Source: Sphingomonas sp. (GTDB lineage: Bacteria > Pseudomonadota > Alphaproteobacteria > Sphingomonadales > Sphingomonadaceae). Taken from it: 64,000 bases of DNA. This document shows positions 45,363 to 54,966 of the stretch, one piece after another. The stretch's first letter is position 1. The number at the start of each line of letters is the position of its first letter. Under the pieces are notes generated by a model, which saw only the letters and a list, made by a program, of their open reading frames with translations, was not told the DNA's origin and ran no database searches. The DNA lies in NCBI GenBank assembly GCA_025936675.1, contig JAICSX010000002.1:55198-119197 (forward strand). Reading direction: 5' to 3'. Position numbers and translations under genes: made by a program.

Positions 45363-46594
45363 AAACGAGCCCAATTGTCAGGCGACAGCCGCACCTCCAG
45401 CTCAACCTGATCCTGCTCGACCTTCTGATTAAGGACTTCTCCTCGGGAATGAAGCCAGGCGATTCGTTCGCCGGCGGCAGCCGGAAGACGGATGTGGTGG
45501 ACTTGCTCCCCTCTCCTCAGCTTCGCCGCCATGCACTGGCGCAGCTCTTCCATGCCCTCGCCCGTCATCGCCGAGAGCGGCACGACGTCCTTGCGGCGCC
45601 GTGCTTCTTCGAGGAGCCGCTCACGTTCCCCCGCTGACACCAGGTCGATCTTGTTCCACGCTTCGATCCGCGGCGGAGCGCCTTCTTCGCTAAGGCCAAG
45701 CGAGCCAAGCACGTCCTCGACATCCTCGCGCTGCGCCTCGCGGTCGGGATGCGCCATGTTCCGAACATGAACGAGCAGGTCCGCCTCACGCACTTCCTCG
45801 AGCGTCGCGCGGAATGCGGCAATCAACTCCGTCGGCAGGTCGCTCACGAAGCCAACAGTGTCCGAAAGGATGGCTTTGTCGAAACCCGGAAGGCGAATGT
45901 CGCGCATCGTCGGGTCGAGCGTCGCGAAGAGCAGGTTCTCGGCGAACACAGATTCGCCGGTTAGACGATTGAAAAGCGTTGATTTTCCAGCGTTCGTATA
46001 GCCGACAAGCGCAATCACGGGCCAGGGCGCCCGCTGGCGCCTTCCCCGATGCAACGCGCGCGTGCGTTTCACCTGGTCGAGCTCACGCCGGATCTTGGCC
46101 ATCCGGTCTCGAATCTGCCGGCGGTCGGCTTCGATCTGCGTTTCACCTGGGCCGCCGAGAAACCCGAAACCGCCTCGCTGGCGCTCCAGGTGGGTCCAGC
46201 TCCGGACGAGCCGGCCTGCCTGATAATCGAGATGCGCGAGCTCGACCTGGAGCCGACCTTCAGCGGTCGCCGCGCGCTCGCCGAAGATCTCGAGGATCAG
46301 CCCGGTCCTGTCGATGACCTTGGTACCAACCTCATCTTCGAGATTCTTTTGCTGGATCGGAGTTAGCGCGGCATCGACGATCGTTAGGCCCGCACGCTGC
46401 TCCTCAGCGGCTTGTGCGATCTCTTCGACTTGCCCTTTGCCGAGCAGGGTGGCGGGCCTCACCGTCCGCACACGGAACGGACACGCCGCAACCACATCGA
46501 TGCCGATCGCTTGCGCGAGCCCCTCCGCTTCCTCAACGCGAGCATCGGCCGAGCGACGTGATGCTTCGCGAGGCAGCTCAGGAACGGCAATCAC
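45341..46594 (-). CDS. hflX: GTPase HflX
   Basis: Ribosome-associated GTPase that splits stalled or heat-stressed 70S ribosomes. G1 GYTNAGKSTLFN, the G2/G3 region RDIRLPGFDKAILSDTVGFVSDLP, and G4 NKID are present; the N-terminal HflX domain contains LGKGQVEEIAQ and the glycine-rich linker LERQRGGFGFLGGPGE. GTG at 46594 is used for the coordinates. The frame stays open to the hfq stop and the extra stretch encodes ARGERAVIAV, which fits the conserved HflX start. The real start may thus be a CTG at 46648, which overlaps the hfq stop as CTGA with GGAG upstream. Confidence 0.93.
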   Translation of the reverse strand: MIAVPELPREASRRSADARVEEAEGLAQAIGIDVVAACPFRVRTVRPATLLGKGQVEEIAQAAEEQRAGLTIVDAALTPIQQKNLEDEVGTKVIDRTGLILEIFGERAATAEGRLQVELAHLDYQAGRLVRSWTHLERQRGGFGFLGGPGETQIEADRRQIRDRMAKIRRELDQVKRTRALHRGRRQRAPWPVIALVGYTNAGKSTLFNRLTGESVFAENLLFATLDPTMRDIRLPGFDKAILSDTVGFVSDLPTELIAAFRATLEEVREADLLVHVRNMAHPDREAQREDVEDVLGSLGLSEEGAPPRIEAWNKIDLVSAGERERLLEEARRRKDVVPLSAMTGEGMEELRQCMAAKLRRGEQVHHIRLPAAAGERIAWLHSRGEVLNQKVEQDQVELEVRLSPDNWARFQGLESA

Positions 46595-46644
46595 GGCCCG
46601 TTCGCCGCGCGCGACCTCGATTGCGCCGTTGCCGTCGAACTCGT

Positions 46645-47139
46645 TCAGGACGCAGCTCCATCCTCAGTGTTCGCATCCTGCTCGGCGTCCAAGCTGAGCG
46701 GATTTGCCGGTTGGAGCGTGGAGATCGCGTGCTTGTACACGAGCTGGATCTGGCCGCCGCGTTCGAGAACCAGGCTGAACTGGTCGAACCCGGTGATCGA
46801 CCCCTGGAGCATGACGCCGTTGATGAGGAACAAAGTCATTCGCTCACTCTCACGGGCTGCGGCGCCGAGGAAGAGCTCCTGAAGCGTTGCTTTGGCGCCT
46901 GACGCTCCGATTACCGGATCGAAATCGGCCGGCTTATCGCTCGGCATGATGGTCGAGATCGAATGTTTGTACACCAGTTGAGATGAGCCATCGCGGCGAA
47001 GCAGCAGCGAGAAGGCATCGAACCAGGTGACGACGCCCTGGAGCTTCACGCCTTTAACGAGGAAGATCGTGACGGGAAGCTTGGCGCGCCGAACACTGTT
47101 GAGGAATTGGTCCTGAAGGCTCAGCGAACGCGCGGCCAT
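46645..47139 (-). CDS. hfq: RNA chaperone Hfq with two tandem Sm domains
   Basis: Normal Hfq is about 70-100 residues with one Sm domain; this product has 164 with two. Domain 1 (about 7-66) holds [20 protein letters not shown] and YKHSIST (57-59 YKH). Domain 2 (about 86-143) holds [25 protein letters not shown] and YKHAIST (135-137). A short linker and an acidic tail complete it. A trimer would rebuild the six-fold ring. Hfq mediates sRNA-mRNA pairing. Neighbours ntrX and hflX are the usual ones in alphaproteobacteria. The duplication is plain in the sequence; its structural effect is inference. Confidence 0.95.
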   Translation of the reverse strand: MAARSLSLQDQFLNSVRRAKLPVTIFLVKGVKLQGVVTWFDAFSLLLRRDGSSQLVYKHSISTIMPSDKPADFDPVIGASGAKATLQELFLGAAARESERMTLFLINGVMLQGSITGFDQFSLVLERGGQIQLVYKHAISTLQPANPLSLDAEQDANTEDGAAS

Positions 47140-47147
47140 GGCGCCTC

Positions 47148-48530
47148 CTATTCCTCCCCCTCTCTCTTGTCCCCGATTCCCAGGGCCTTCAGCTTCCGGT
47201 GCAATGCTGACCGTTCCATGCCGATGAACGACGCTGTGCGCGAGATGTTGCCGGAAAACCGCCGGATCTGGATCTTCAGATACTCTCGTTCGAATGATTC
47301 GCGGGCTTCGCGGAGCGGGCTTCCCATGATTGCCATTGTCGTGCTGGAGCCGCCGATAGAGCTCTGATTGTCGAGTACTTCCGGCGGCAACAGGTCCACG
47401 TCAATGCGCGATGCGCGGTCGCCCGGCGAGAGGATCAGCGTCCGCTCGATGATGTTGCGGAGTTGGCGGATGTTGCCTGGCCAGTCGTGCGCCTGGAGCG
47501 CGGCCATCGCTTCTTCGGAAATGCTAGGCGGAGGCATTCGGCGCTCTGCCGCATAACGGGCAAGGAAGTGGCTGACGAGCTCGGGGATGTCCTCGCGCCG
47601 CTCCTTCAGCGGCGGGAGCTTCACCGGCACGACATTCAAGCGATAGAACAGGTCTTCGCGAAAACGCCCCGCAGTGATCTCGTCCTGAAGGTTGCGCGAC
47701 GTTGCGGAGAGCACCCGCACATCCACCTTGATCGGCCGCTGCCCACCCACGCGATTGTAGCTCTGGTCCGTGAGGACCCTGAGGATCTTGGCCTGCGTGG
47801 TGAGCGGCATGTCCGCAATCTCATCGAGGAACAGCGTCCCGCCATGGGCATGCTCGAGCATTCCGGGGCGCATTGCGCCGTCGACCTCAGTGCCGAACAA
47901 TTCCTCCTCGACCCGCTCGGGGCTCATCATCGCCGCGGAAAGCACGATGAAGGGCGCTCGCGAACGCGGGCTCCATTGATGGATCATCCGCGCTGCAATT
48001 TCCTTGCCGACACCCGGCGGACCGTAGATCAGCACGCGGCTGCCCGTCGGAGCAACGCGCTTCAGCGTTGCCCGCACCGTGTTGATTGCGATCGAGCTGC
48101 CGTGGAGCTGGTCCTCCTGCCCGACTTGCAGCCGCAGGGTCTCATTCTCGCGCCGCAGCCGTTCGGTCTCGGTGGCACGGTCGACGAGATAGATCAGCCG
48201 CTCCGCCTCAAAGGGCTTTTCGATGAAATCGATCGCCCCTTCCCTCACCGCCGCAACAGCCGTGTCGAGGTTTCCATGGCCGGAGATCATCAATACTGGA
48301 ATCGTCGAATCACGGCGCTTGATCTCCTGAAGCAGCTGAAGCCCGTCCAGCTTCGATCCCTGCAACCACACGTCGAGCAGCACCATCGAGGGCCGCCGCT
48401 CCTCGATCGCATTCAGTGTCTGCGTGCTGTCGGCCGCGCTTCGGACCGTATAGCCTTCATCTTCCAGAACGCCGCTGACGAGATCGCGGATGTCCGCCTC
48501 GTCGTCGACCACGAGCACCTCAAGCGCCAT
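47148..48530 (-). CDS. ntrX: Sigma-54-type response regulator NtrX
   Basis: Partner of the NtrY kinase. Receiver domain with phosphoacceptor Asp53 (MVLLDVWLQ), AAA+ domain with Walker A GPPGVGKE near 170-177 and Walker [12 protein letters not shown], and a C-terminal Fis-type helix-turn-helix ([21 protein letters not shown]). The sigma-54 contact loop GAFTGA is not present; the position reads [11 protein letters not shown]. NtrX of this class may thus act without sigma-54 remodelling. 460 residues. Start overlaps the ntrY stop (TGATG). Confidence 0.94.
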   Translation of the reverse strand: MALEVLVVDDEADIRDLVSGVLEDEGYTVRSAADSTQTLNAIEERRPSMVLLDVWLQGSKLDGLQLLQEIKRRDSTIPVLMISGHGNLDTAVAAVREGAIDFIEKPFEAERLIYLVDRATETERLRRENETLRLQVGQEDQLHGSSIAINTVRATLKRVAPTGSRVLIYGPPGVGKEIAARMIHQWSPRSRAPFIVLSAAMMSPERVEEELFGTEVDGAMRPGMLEHAHGGTLFLDEIADMPLTTQAKILRVLTDQSYNRVGGQRPIKVDVRVLSATSRNLQDEITAGRFREDLFYRLNVVPVKLPPLKERREDIPELVSHFLARYAAERRMPPPSISEEAMAALQAHDWPGNIRQLRNIIERTLILSPGDRASRIDVDLLPPEVLDNQSSIGGSSTTMAIMGSPLREARESFEREYLKIQIRRFSGNISRTASFIGMERSALHRKLKALGIGDKREGEE

Positions 48531-50791
48531 CAGGCTTCCTCATCATTATCATCATTGTGATCAGCCGCCGCGGCCTCGCTCGTCGCCAGCGCGGCAAGCT
48601 TCGCCGTATCGAATGAAATCCGGACGTGCGTGCCGCCGCCAGGGCGGTCGAGGAACGCAATCTCGCCGAAATGCTCCTCCACGATCTTCTTTACGATCGC
48701 GAGGCCGAGCCCCGTCCCCCTCACCCGCGTCGTCACATAAGGCTCGGTCAACCGGTCGCGGTCCTCGGGCAGCCCAATACCGGTGTCGAGAACGTCGATC
48801 ACCAGATGATCGTCGTCAGAGTGCAACTTCACCTCGAGCCGATCGCCAGCAAGGCTGTGCTCGCCACGATTTCTCCTGGTTTCAATGGCTTCCACGCCGT
48901 TCTTGACGATATTCGTCAGCGCTTGGGCGAGCTGGCGACGATCGCAGACCATGCGGAACGGGCCTTGGGACGGCTGTAGCGAGAAGCTGATCGCCGGATG
49001 CGCGACCTCGTGCAGGAAGAGCGCCTGGCGGGCGATTTCGTGAACGTCTTCGTCGCGGAAAACCGGCTTTGGCATCCGCGCGAAGTTCGAGAATTCGTCG
49101 ACCATTCGCCTGAGATCGCCGACCTGCCGCACGATCGTGGCGGTCAGCCGTTCGAACGTTTCCTTGTCCGAGGAGATTTCCTCGCCGAACCGCCGCTGCA
49201 GCCGCTCCGCCGCGAGCTGGATGGGGGTGAGCGGATTCTTGATCTCGTGTGCAATGCGCCGCGCAATGTCGGACCAGGCAGCGCGCCGTTGGTCAGACAA
49301 TTGGTCGGTGATGTCGTCGAACGTCAGGACGGCACCATCCTGATAGCGGACACGCTTCACGGCGAGCGTTCGCGGCACGCCTTCGTATGACAGCAAGACG
49401 TTCGCCTCCGCCTGCTCGCCGCGCATGAACTCATCGAGCTCGGGCGAAACCACGGCAAGATCCCTGCCCTCGATCTCGCCCTCGCCTTTCTCAAGCAAGG
49501 TCTCGGCCGAGCGGTTGAGCAGCAGCACTCGAAGCGTGGTATCGACCGCGATCACGCCAGCAGTGACGCTAGAGAGCACAGCTTCCATGAATGCCCGTCG
49601 CGTCTCGAGCTGGGTATTCGCCGCCTTGAGAGCGCCAGTTTGCTCTTCCAAGCGGCCGGCCATGCGGTTGAAGGCAAGCGCCAGAGTCTGCACCTCGTCT
49701 TCCGTCTGAGAGACGGGAACTCGGGCCGAGAAGTCGCCCTCTTCGATTTGTCCGGCGGCCCCGACAAGCTGACCCACAGGCCGAACCATCCGGTCGGCAA
49801 GCTTCAATGCCGTCAATATCGACAACCCGACAATGATCAGCGAACCAAACAGGAGTGCGGCATTGAAGCGCAACTGGTTGATTCGAGAGCGCTTCAGGAG
49901 CGCATGATAGTCCTTGAGAACCGCATTCGCCCGATTGGTTTGAGCAGCAATCTCAGGATCAACATATCGTCCAACATAGAGATACGTGTTCGTTTCCGGC
50001 GCCAGTCGGGTGATGACCGCGATTCGGTTCGGGGTCTCGGCATCGACACTCGCATTATTCGGAAGCTTGTTGAGACGGACGACCGCCGCCTTGATCCGAC
50101 TTTCATTCAGCATCCCAACGTAGCCGTTTGCGAGCGCGAGGGTCTGGATTTCTCCGCTCGGCCCGATCTTAAATAAGGCAGCTTCGTTCAGCGACCGCTG
50201 GTAAGTTTGATACGCAAGCCCCGTCTTAAACTGCGGATCGTCCATTGAGAGCTTTTGCAGATAGACGGTGAGATCTCCGGCCATCGTCGTCGCCTGATCG
50301 CCAACTTGGCCAAGCTCGTAGCGATATACGCCCTGCGCCACCTGAACCGTGTTCTCGAGCATGTTGCGGGCACGGTTGGAGAACCAGAATTCCAGGCCGC
50401 TCTGGAACAGTACAGAGGCGAAGATCGCGACCAGAACCGTCGGTACGGCAGCGACGGCAGTGAACAGCGCAACCAATCTGACATGGAGCCTGCCGCTTCC
50501 CAGGCCGCCTTCCTCCGCACGGCGCACGGCGACCTTGCGCGCGTAGAGCGCCATCAACACGATTGCAGGAAGCAATATCGCGATGAGAAGGAGCGCTGCG
50601 AAAGGCGCGCTCAGCAACGTACCTGGCTCGGCTTCGCGGTTCAGCAGCCACGCGCTGAACCCGAGGATGCCGAGCAAGACAAGGCCCAGCACGACCATCA
50701 GCCGGTCGTAGAACCGTCCGCTCACCCGCTCTCGCTGGAGCCAGCTTTCCTGCTGAGAAATTACCGGAGAGTCGGCCGTACGCGCATCCAT
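48530..50791 (-). CDS. ntrY: Sensor histidine kinase NtrY
   Basis: Membrane kinase of 753 residues. Three hydrophobic segments near the N-terminus, an extracytoplasmic region, another membrane segment near 310, then HAMP (about 325-380), PAS (about 390-490), the H-box IARRIAHEIKNPLTPIQLAAERL, and the catalytic domain with N-box NIVKNGVEAIE and G-boxes DTGIGLPE and GTGLGLAIVKKIVEEHFG. The pair NtrYX acts in nitrogen and redox or envelope control in alphaproteobacteria. The ntrBC genes that often precede it are absent here. Confidence 0.94.
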   Translation of the reverse strand: MDARTADSPVISQQESWLQRERVSGRFYDRLMVVLGLVLLGILGFSAWLLNREAEPGTLLSAPFAALLLIAILLPAIVLMALYARKVAVRRAEEGGLGSGRLHVRLVALFTAVAAVPTVLVAIFASVLFQSGLEFWFSNRARNMLENTVQVAQGVYRYELGQVGDQATTMAGDLTVYLQKLSMDDPQFKTGLAYQTYQRSLNEAALFKIGPSGEIQTLALANGYVGMLNESRIKAAVVRLNKLPNNASVDAETPNRIAVITRLAPETNTYLYVGRYVDPEIAAQTNRANAVLKDYHALLKRSRINQLRFNAALLFGSLIIVGLSILTALKLADRMVRPVGQLVGAAGQIEEGDFSARVPVSQTEDEVQTLALAFNRMAGRLEEQTGALKAANTQLETRRAFMEAVLSSVTAGVIAVDTTLRVLLLNRSAETLLEKGEGEIEGRDLAVVSPELDEFMRGEQAEANVLLSYEGVPRTLAVKRVRYQDGAVLTFDDITDQLSDQRRAAWSDIARRIAHEIKNPLTPIQLAAERLQRRFGEEISSDKETFERLTATIVRQVGDLRRMVDEFSNFARMPKPVFRDEDVHEIARQALFLHEVAHPAISFSLQPSQGPFRMVCDRRQLAQALTNIVKNGVEAIETRRNRGEHSLAGDRLEVKLHSDDDHLVIDVLDTGIGLPEDRDRLTEPYVTTRVRGTGLGLAIVKKIVEEHFGEIAFLDRPGGGTHVRISFDTAKLAALATSEAAAADHNDDNDEEA

Positions 50792-50852
50792 TCGGTCACG
50801 GCCCTAGCATGGCCGTTGCACAAAAAACACAGTTGTTGGATGAAGATTTCGC

Positions 50853-51851
50853 TCAGGCGGCAGAGCGCGCGAGCCACGGCGAATAGAATTCCTGCAACAT
50901 CCGAACGACCACAGTCGGATCGTCCTGCTGGTTCACGCGGTTCCTCAACTCGGCGGAGCCCGGAAGGCCCTTGGTGTACCAGCCGATGTGCTTGCGCGCG
51001 AGGTTCACGCCCGTGTGCGTGCCGTAGAGCTCCAGCATTTCGCGATATTGCTCGAGCATCGTGGCCAGCTGCTCATCCAGCTCCGGGTCGGGCCGGTGCC
51101 CTCCCCCACCGAGATCGCTCATCACCTGCGCGACGAACCACGGACGGCCATAAGCGCCGCGGCCGATCATGACGCCGTCAGCGCCGGATTGCGCGAGCGC
51201 GTGCCGGGAATCCTCGACCGAGTTGATGTCGCCGTTGACGATGACGGGGATCGAGACGGCTTCCTTGACCTTTCGAACGAAGGCCCAGTCCGCTTCGCCC
51301 TTGTACATTTGGCAGCGCGTGCGCCCGTGGATGGTGATCATCTGCACGCCGAGGTCCTGAGCGATTCGCGCGAGCTCCGGCGCGTTGAGGCTGTTGTGAT
51401 CCCAGCCCATTCGCGTCTTGAGCGTCACCGGCACCTTCACCGCCTTGACGGTGGCGTCGATGATCGCGGCAGCGCCCTTGAGGTCGCGCATCAGCGCCGA
51501 GCCGGCCCATCCGTTGACCACCTTCTTCACCGGGCAGCCCATGTTGATGTCGATGATCGCGGCGCCGCGCTGCTCGTTGAGCTTCGCTGCTTCGGCCATC
51601 ACGTGCGGCTCGCAGCCGGCAAGCTGCATCGAGACCGGCTCTTCGGCCGGGTCCCACATCGCCTTCTGAATCGACTGGCGGGTCTCGCGGATCATCGCCT
51701 GGCTGGCAATCATCTCGGTGACCGTCAGACCGGCGCCATAGCGCTTCACCGCACGCCTGAACGGCAGGTCGGTCACAGCCGTCATCGGCGCCAGGATCAC
51801 AGGCGACGCGACCTCGATCGGGCCGATCCTGATGGGCTTCAACGCGTTCAT
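50853..51851 (-). CDS. dusB: tRNA-dihydrouridine synthase DusB
   Basis: FMN enzyme that reduces uridine in the D-loop of tRNAs. [33 protein letters not shown] is the family start (first 20 residues are the FMN-binding strand); the catalytic Cys is in NMGCPVKKV, and [14 protein letters not shown] and [13 protein letters not shown] bind FMN phosphate. ATG at 51851 preferred over an upstream start by 13 codons. 332 residues. It lies upstream of ntrY on the same strand with 61 bases between, as in many alphaproteobacteria. Divergent from ispDF. Confidence 0.94.
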   Translation of the reverse strand: MNALKPIRIGPIEVASPVILAPMTAVTDLPFRRAVKRYGAGLTVTEMIASQAMIRETRQSIQKAMWDPAEEPVSMQLAGCEPHVMAEAAKLNEQRGAAIIDINMGCPVKKVVNGWAGSALMRDLKGAAAIIDATVKAVKVPVTLKTRMGWDHNSLNAPELARIAQDLGVQMITIHGRTRCQMYKGEADWAFVRKVKEAVSIPVIVNGDINSVEDSRHALAQSGADGVMIGRGAYGRPWFVAQVMSDLGGGGHRPDPELDEQLATMLEQYREMLELYGTHTGVNLARKHIGWYTKGLPGSAELRNRVNQQDDPTVVVRMLQEFYSPWLARSAA

Positions 51852-51916
51852 GAGCTGGGCGGAGATAGGGGAACAGGCCTTGGCGGACAAGGCAAGCGGT
51901 CCTAGACGCGCGCGGC

Positions 51917-53059
51917 GTGACCACGACTGCCCTCATCGTTGCCGCCGGCAAAGGCGAGCGCCTCGGCGGCGGCATCCCCAAGCAGTTTAGGCTCCTCGGC
52001 GGCAAGCCCGTGCTGCGCTGGGCCGCGGAATGCCTGCTGCGCCACCCCGCGGTGCAATCCACACGCGTTGTCGTCGGCCAAGGCCAACAGGAAACAGCTG
52101 CGGCGGCGCTCGCCGGCCTCGACGTCGGTGACCTGATCGAAGGAGGCATGGACCGCGCAGATTCGGTTCGGGCCGGTCTCGATGCGATCGGTGGAGACGC
52201 GGTACTGGTGCACGATGCCGCCCGCCCCTTCTGTCCTCCCGCGGTCGTCGACCGGTTGCTCGCGAGCCTCGAGTTCTTCGAAGGCGCCGCGCCGGTGCTG
52301 CCTGTCGGGGATACGCTTTCGCGCGCCGGCGAATCGCTCGGCGAGCCGGTCGATCGCTCGGGGCTCGTCCGGGTCCAGACCCCCCAGGCATTTCGTCTCG
52401 CCGCACTCAAAAGTGCCTATGCCGACTGGCGCGGCGCCTCCCCTACAGACGAAACGACCGTATTGCGCGCGGCCAACATGAAGGTCGCCGCGGTCGACGG
52501 CGATCCCGCGCTCGAGAAACTGACCTTATCGGCAGACTTCGAGCGCGCCGAGCAATGGCTTGCCGGCACGCTCAGTCCCCGCACCGGCACTGGCTTCGAC
52601 GTCCATGCGTTCGCTGGCGATGGCCCGATCATGCTCGGTGGAGTCGAAGTCCCTCATAGCCGTGGGCTTGCTGGGCACAGCGACGCCGACGTGGTGCTTC
52701 ATGCAATCACCGATGCGCTACTGGGCGCCGCAGGTCTGGGAGATATCGGCGAGCATTTCCCTCCGTCCGATCCGCAGTGGAGGGACGCTGACTCGTCGCT
52801 CTTTCTCGCTCACGCAGTCGCTCTGCTCCGGGACCTTGGAGCAATCCTCGACCATGTTGATTGTACGATCATCGCGGAAGCGCCGAAAGTCGGACCATAT
52901 CGCGATCGCATCCGTGCGCGCGTCGCGGAGATCGCGGGATCGAGGATTGAGCAGGTGAGCATCAAGGCGACCACTACCGAAGGGCTCGGTTTCATCGGTC
53001 GCGGAGAAGGAATCGCCGCGCAGGCCGTGGCAAGCGTCCGAATCGGACTTTGGAAGTGA
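51917..53059 (+). CDS. ispDF: Bifunctional IspD/IspF of the MEP isoprenoid pathway
   Basis: A natural fusion typical of alphaproteobacteria. The N-terminal IspD part (MEP cytidylyltransferase, about 1-220) starts [23 protein letters not shown] and has VHDAARPF. The C-terminal IspF part (2-C-methyl-D-erythritol 2,4-cyclodiphosphate synthase, about 225-380) starts [11 protein letters not shown] and has [32 protein letters not shown], with the zinc ligands D, H and H. GTG start. It provides steps 3 and 5 of the pathway for which dxr at 21.5 kb is step 2. pncC follows with a 4-base overlap. Confidence 0.96.
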   Translation: MTTTALIVAAGKGERLGGGIPKQFRLLGGKPVLRWAAECLLRHPAVQSTRVVVGQGQQETAAAALAGLDVGDLIEGGMDRADSVRAGLDAIGGDAVLVHDAARPFCPPAVVDRLLASLEFFEGAAPVLPVGDTLSRAGESLGEPVDRSGLVRVQTPQAFRLAALKSAYADWRGASPTDETTVLRAANMKVAAVDGDPALEKLTLSADFERAEQWLAGTLSPRTGTGFDVHAFAGDGPIMLGGVEVPHSRGLAGHSDADVVLHAITDALLGAAGLGDIGEHFPPSDPQWRDADSSLFLAHAVALLRDLGAILDHVDCTIIAEAPKVGPYRDRIRARVAEIAGSRIEQVSIKATTTEGLGFIGRGEGIAAQAVASVRIGLWK

Positions 53060-53559
53060 ACGACAGGCTTCTCCCCGAGGAGCTGGTTGCGAAGGCACGC
53101 GAGGTCGTCGAGGCCAACCGCGCTGCCGGCCGAAAGGTAGCCGTCGCGGAGAGCTGCACCGGTGGTCTCGTCTGCGCAGCGCTGACGGAAATCCCGGGAT
53201 CGTCCGAGATGTTCGAAGCCGGTTATGTAACCTATTCCAACGCCGCGAAGATCAGCGAGCTGAACGTTTCCGAAGAGGTCGTCGACACGTTCGGCGCCGT
53301 CAGCGTCGCGACCGCCTGGGCGATGGCGCGCGGGGCCCTTGCGGCCTCGGAAGCCGACATTGCCGTAGCGATAACCGGCATTGCCGGGCCAGGCGGCGGG
53401 ACGGCGGCAAAGCCGGTCGGCACCGTCGTTTTCGCGACAGCAGAGCGCAACGCCGATCCCGCCAAGATCGTCGCCGACCAGAAGTTCTTCGACGAGAAGA
53501 CCCGCGCCGGTGTCCGCCTTCAGGCGGCGCTTTGCGCGCTCGACCTGCTGATGCCGTAG
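53056..53559 (+). CDS. pncC: Nicotinamide-nucleotide amidohydrolase PncC (CinA C-terminal domain)
   Basis: Deamidates NMN to NaMN in pyridine nucleotide salvage. The conserved block VAVAESCTGGLVCAALTEIPGSS and YSNAAK, and ITGIAGPGGGTAAKPVGTV are those of CinA-C. 167 residues, a stand-alone domain. GTG at 53056 gives a GTGA overlap with ispDF; a TTG two codons upstream is an alternative. Convergent with ratA, overlapping by 40 bases. Confidence 0.92.
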   Translation: MNDRLLPEELVAKAREVVEANRAAGRKVAVAESCTGGLVCAALTEIPGSSEMFEAGYVTYSNAAKISELNVSEEVVDTFGAVSVATAWAMARGALAASEADIAVAITGIAGPGGGTAAKPVGTVVFATAERNADPAKIVADQKFFDEKTRAGVRLQAALCALDLLMP

Positions 53560-53981
53560 AGCGCGGCGGCGCGCTGCTCGAAGGCATTGGTCATTCGCCT
53601 CAGCGCCCGGTCGAACATCGAACCCGCCAGCGTTTCGAACAACCGCGATTTGAACGCGAAATCGACCGAGAAGAACAGATTCGTTCCGCCGTCGGCCGCA
53701 CGATCGAACTTCCACTCGTTGTGGAGATATTTCAGCGGGCCTTCGACATAATCGACGCAGATGCGGTCTGGACGCTCCTTGTGAACCCGGCTGGTGAAGC
53801 GTTCCTTGAAGGCGTTAAACCCGACGACCAGGTCGGCGACCGTCTCGGTCTCGCTTGATGAACGGACCCGGACAGCAACCACCCACGGCAGGAACTCGTC
53901 ATAGCGCGCAACGTCCGCCACCAGCTCGAACAGCTGCTCAGGCGTATAAGGAAGGTGCTTGTTCTCGCTGTGGCGCGGCAT
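53520..53981 (-). CDS. RatA/COQ10-type START-domain protein
   Basis: 153-residue START/polyketide cyclase-like protein. Starts with [34 protein letters not shown] (split into START strand and helix), the signature of the RatA/Coq10 family, which in alphaproteobacteria is thought to bind ubiquinone for respiration; E. coli RatA was described as a ribosome-associated toxin. The Coq10 role is more likely here. Coupled to lipA by TGATG (lipA stop, ratA start), the usual lipA-ratA pair. Confidence 0.9.
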   Translation of the reverse strand: MPRHSENKHLPYTPEQLFELVADVARYDEFLPWVVAVRVRSSSETETVADLVVGFNAFKERFTSRVHKERPDRICVDYVEGPLKYLHNEWKFDRAADGGTNLFFSVDFAFKSRLFETLAGSMFDRALRRMTNAFEQRAAALYGISRSSAQSAA

Positions 53982-54901
53982 CAGCCGTTTGAACGCTCCA
54001 GCTGTGCAAGGCGTGTCGCCTGCATCTTCTTGAAATCGTCGCCGGCATGATAGCTCGACCGCGTGAGCGGAGAGGCAGCGACGAGCAGGAAGCCTTTGGC
54101 TCGGGCAATCGCCGCATAAGCATCGAACGCCTTGGGCGTGATGAACTCCGCAACCTTCGCATGACGAGGCGTCGGCTGGAGATATTGGCCCATCGTCAGG
54201 AAATCGACGCCTGCCGAGCGCATGTCGTCCATGACCTGGTGAACCTCGAGCCGCTCTTCACCGAGACCGACCATGACGCCCGATTTGGTGAAGATGTGCG
54301 GCGCCTTGCGCTTGACGCTCTCGAGCAGGCGAAGCGAGGCATAGTACCGCGCGCCGGGGCGGATGGTCGGGTAGAGGCGCGGCACCGTCTCCAAATTGTG
54401 ATTATAGACGTCGGGTCCAGCGGCGACGATTTCTTCGACCGCTGCTTCGCTCTTGTTCCGGAAGTCCGGGGTCAGGATCTCGATGGTCGTCGACGGCGTG
54501 CGCTTCCTCAGCGCCTCGATCACCTTGACGAACTGCCGAGCCCCACCATCCGGAAGATCATCGCGATCGACCGACGTGACCACGATATGCTCGAGCCCCA
54601 GCTCCGCAGCCGCCGTCGCGACGTGCTCAGGCTCCAGCGGATCGACGGCACGCGGCATGCCGGTCTTCACGTTGCAGAAGGCGCAAGCGCGCGTGCAGGT
54701 GTCCCCGAGGATCATCACCGTCGCGTGCTTCTTGGTCCAGCACTCGCCGATGTTTGGGCAGGCAGCTTCCTCGCATACCGTGGCAAGGCCGAGATCGCGC
54801 ATCAGCCTTCGCGTGGCGTGATAGCCTTCGCTGACCGGAGCCTTGACCCGGATCCAGTCGGGCTTGCGCTGCTTTGGCGGAACTGCGGCGGGGGCGTTCA
54901 T
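53981..54901 (-). CDS. lipA: Lipoyl synthase
   Basis: Radical SAM enzyme that inserts two sulfurs into octanoyl groups on E2 and GcvH proteins. Radical-SAM cluster CTRACAFC (CxxxCxxC) and the auxiliary cluster Cys set in [13 protein letters not shown] are present; C-terminal [10 protein letters not shown] has the Arg-Ser-Ser motif that ligates the auxiliary cluster. 306 residues from ATG 54901. It is followed by ratA through a TGATG overlap. Confidence 0.96.
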   Translation of the reverse strand: MNAPAAVPPKQRKPDWIRVKAPVSEGYHATRRLMRDLGLATVCEEAACPNIGECWTKKHATVMILGDTCTRACAFCNVKTGMPRAVDPLEPEHVATAAAELGLEHIVVTSVDRDDLPDGGARQFVKVIEALRKRTPSTTIEILTPDFRNKSEAAVEEIVAAGPDVYNHNLETVPRLYPTIRPGARYYASLRLLESVKRKAPHIFTKSGVMVGLGEERLEVHQVMDDMRSAGVDFLTMGQYLQPTPRHAKVAEFITPKAFDAYAAIARAKGFLLVAASPLTRSSYHAGDDFKKMQATRLAQLERSNG

Positions 54902-54966
54902 GCCGCGCAGATAGCGACTGGCATCCGGCCTTGCCACCCCTGCCCTGATGCGATTAGCGCGCCTCC

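Noticed and set aside
47463..48560. Open frame of 365 codons opposite ntrX
   Set aside because: ntrX has complete domains; the opposite product is His/Arg-rich with no recognisable fold.
50798..50816. Hairpin ACGGCC/GGCCGT as a terminator between dusB and ntrY
   Set aside because: The T-run lies before, not after, the hairpin on the coding strand and the structure sits just ahead of the ntrY start; role unclear.
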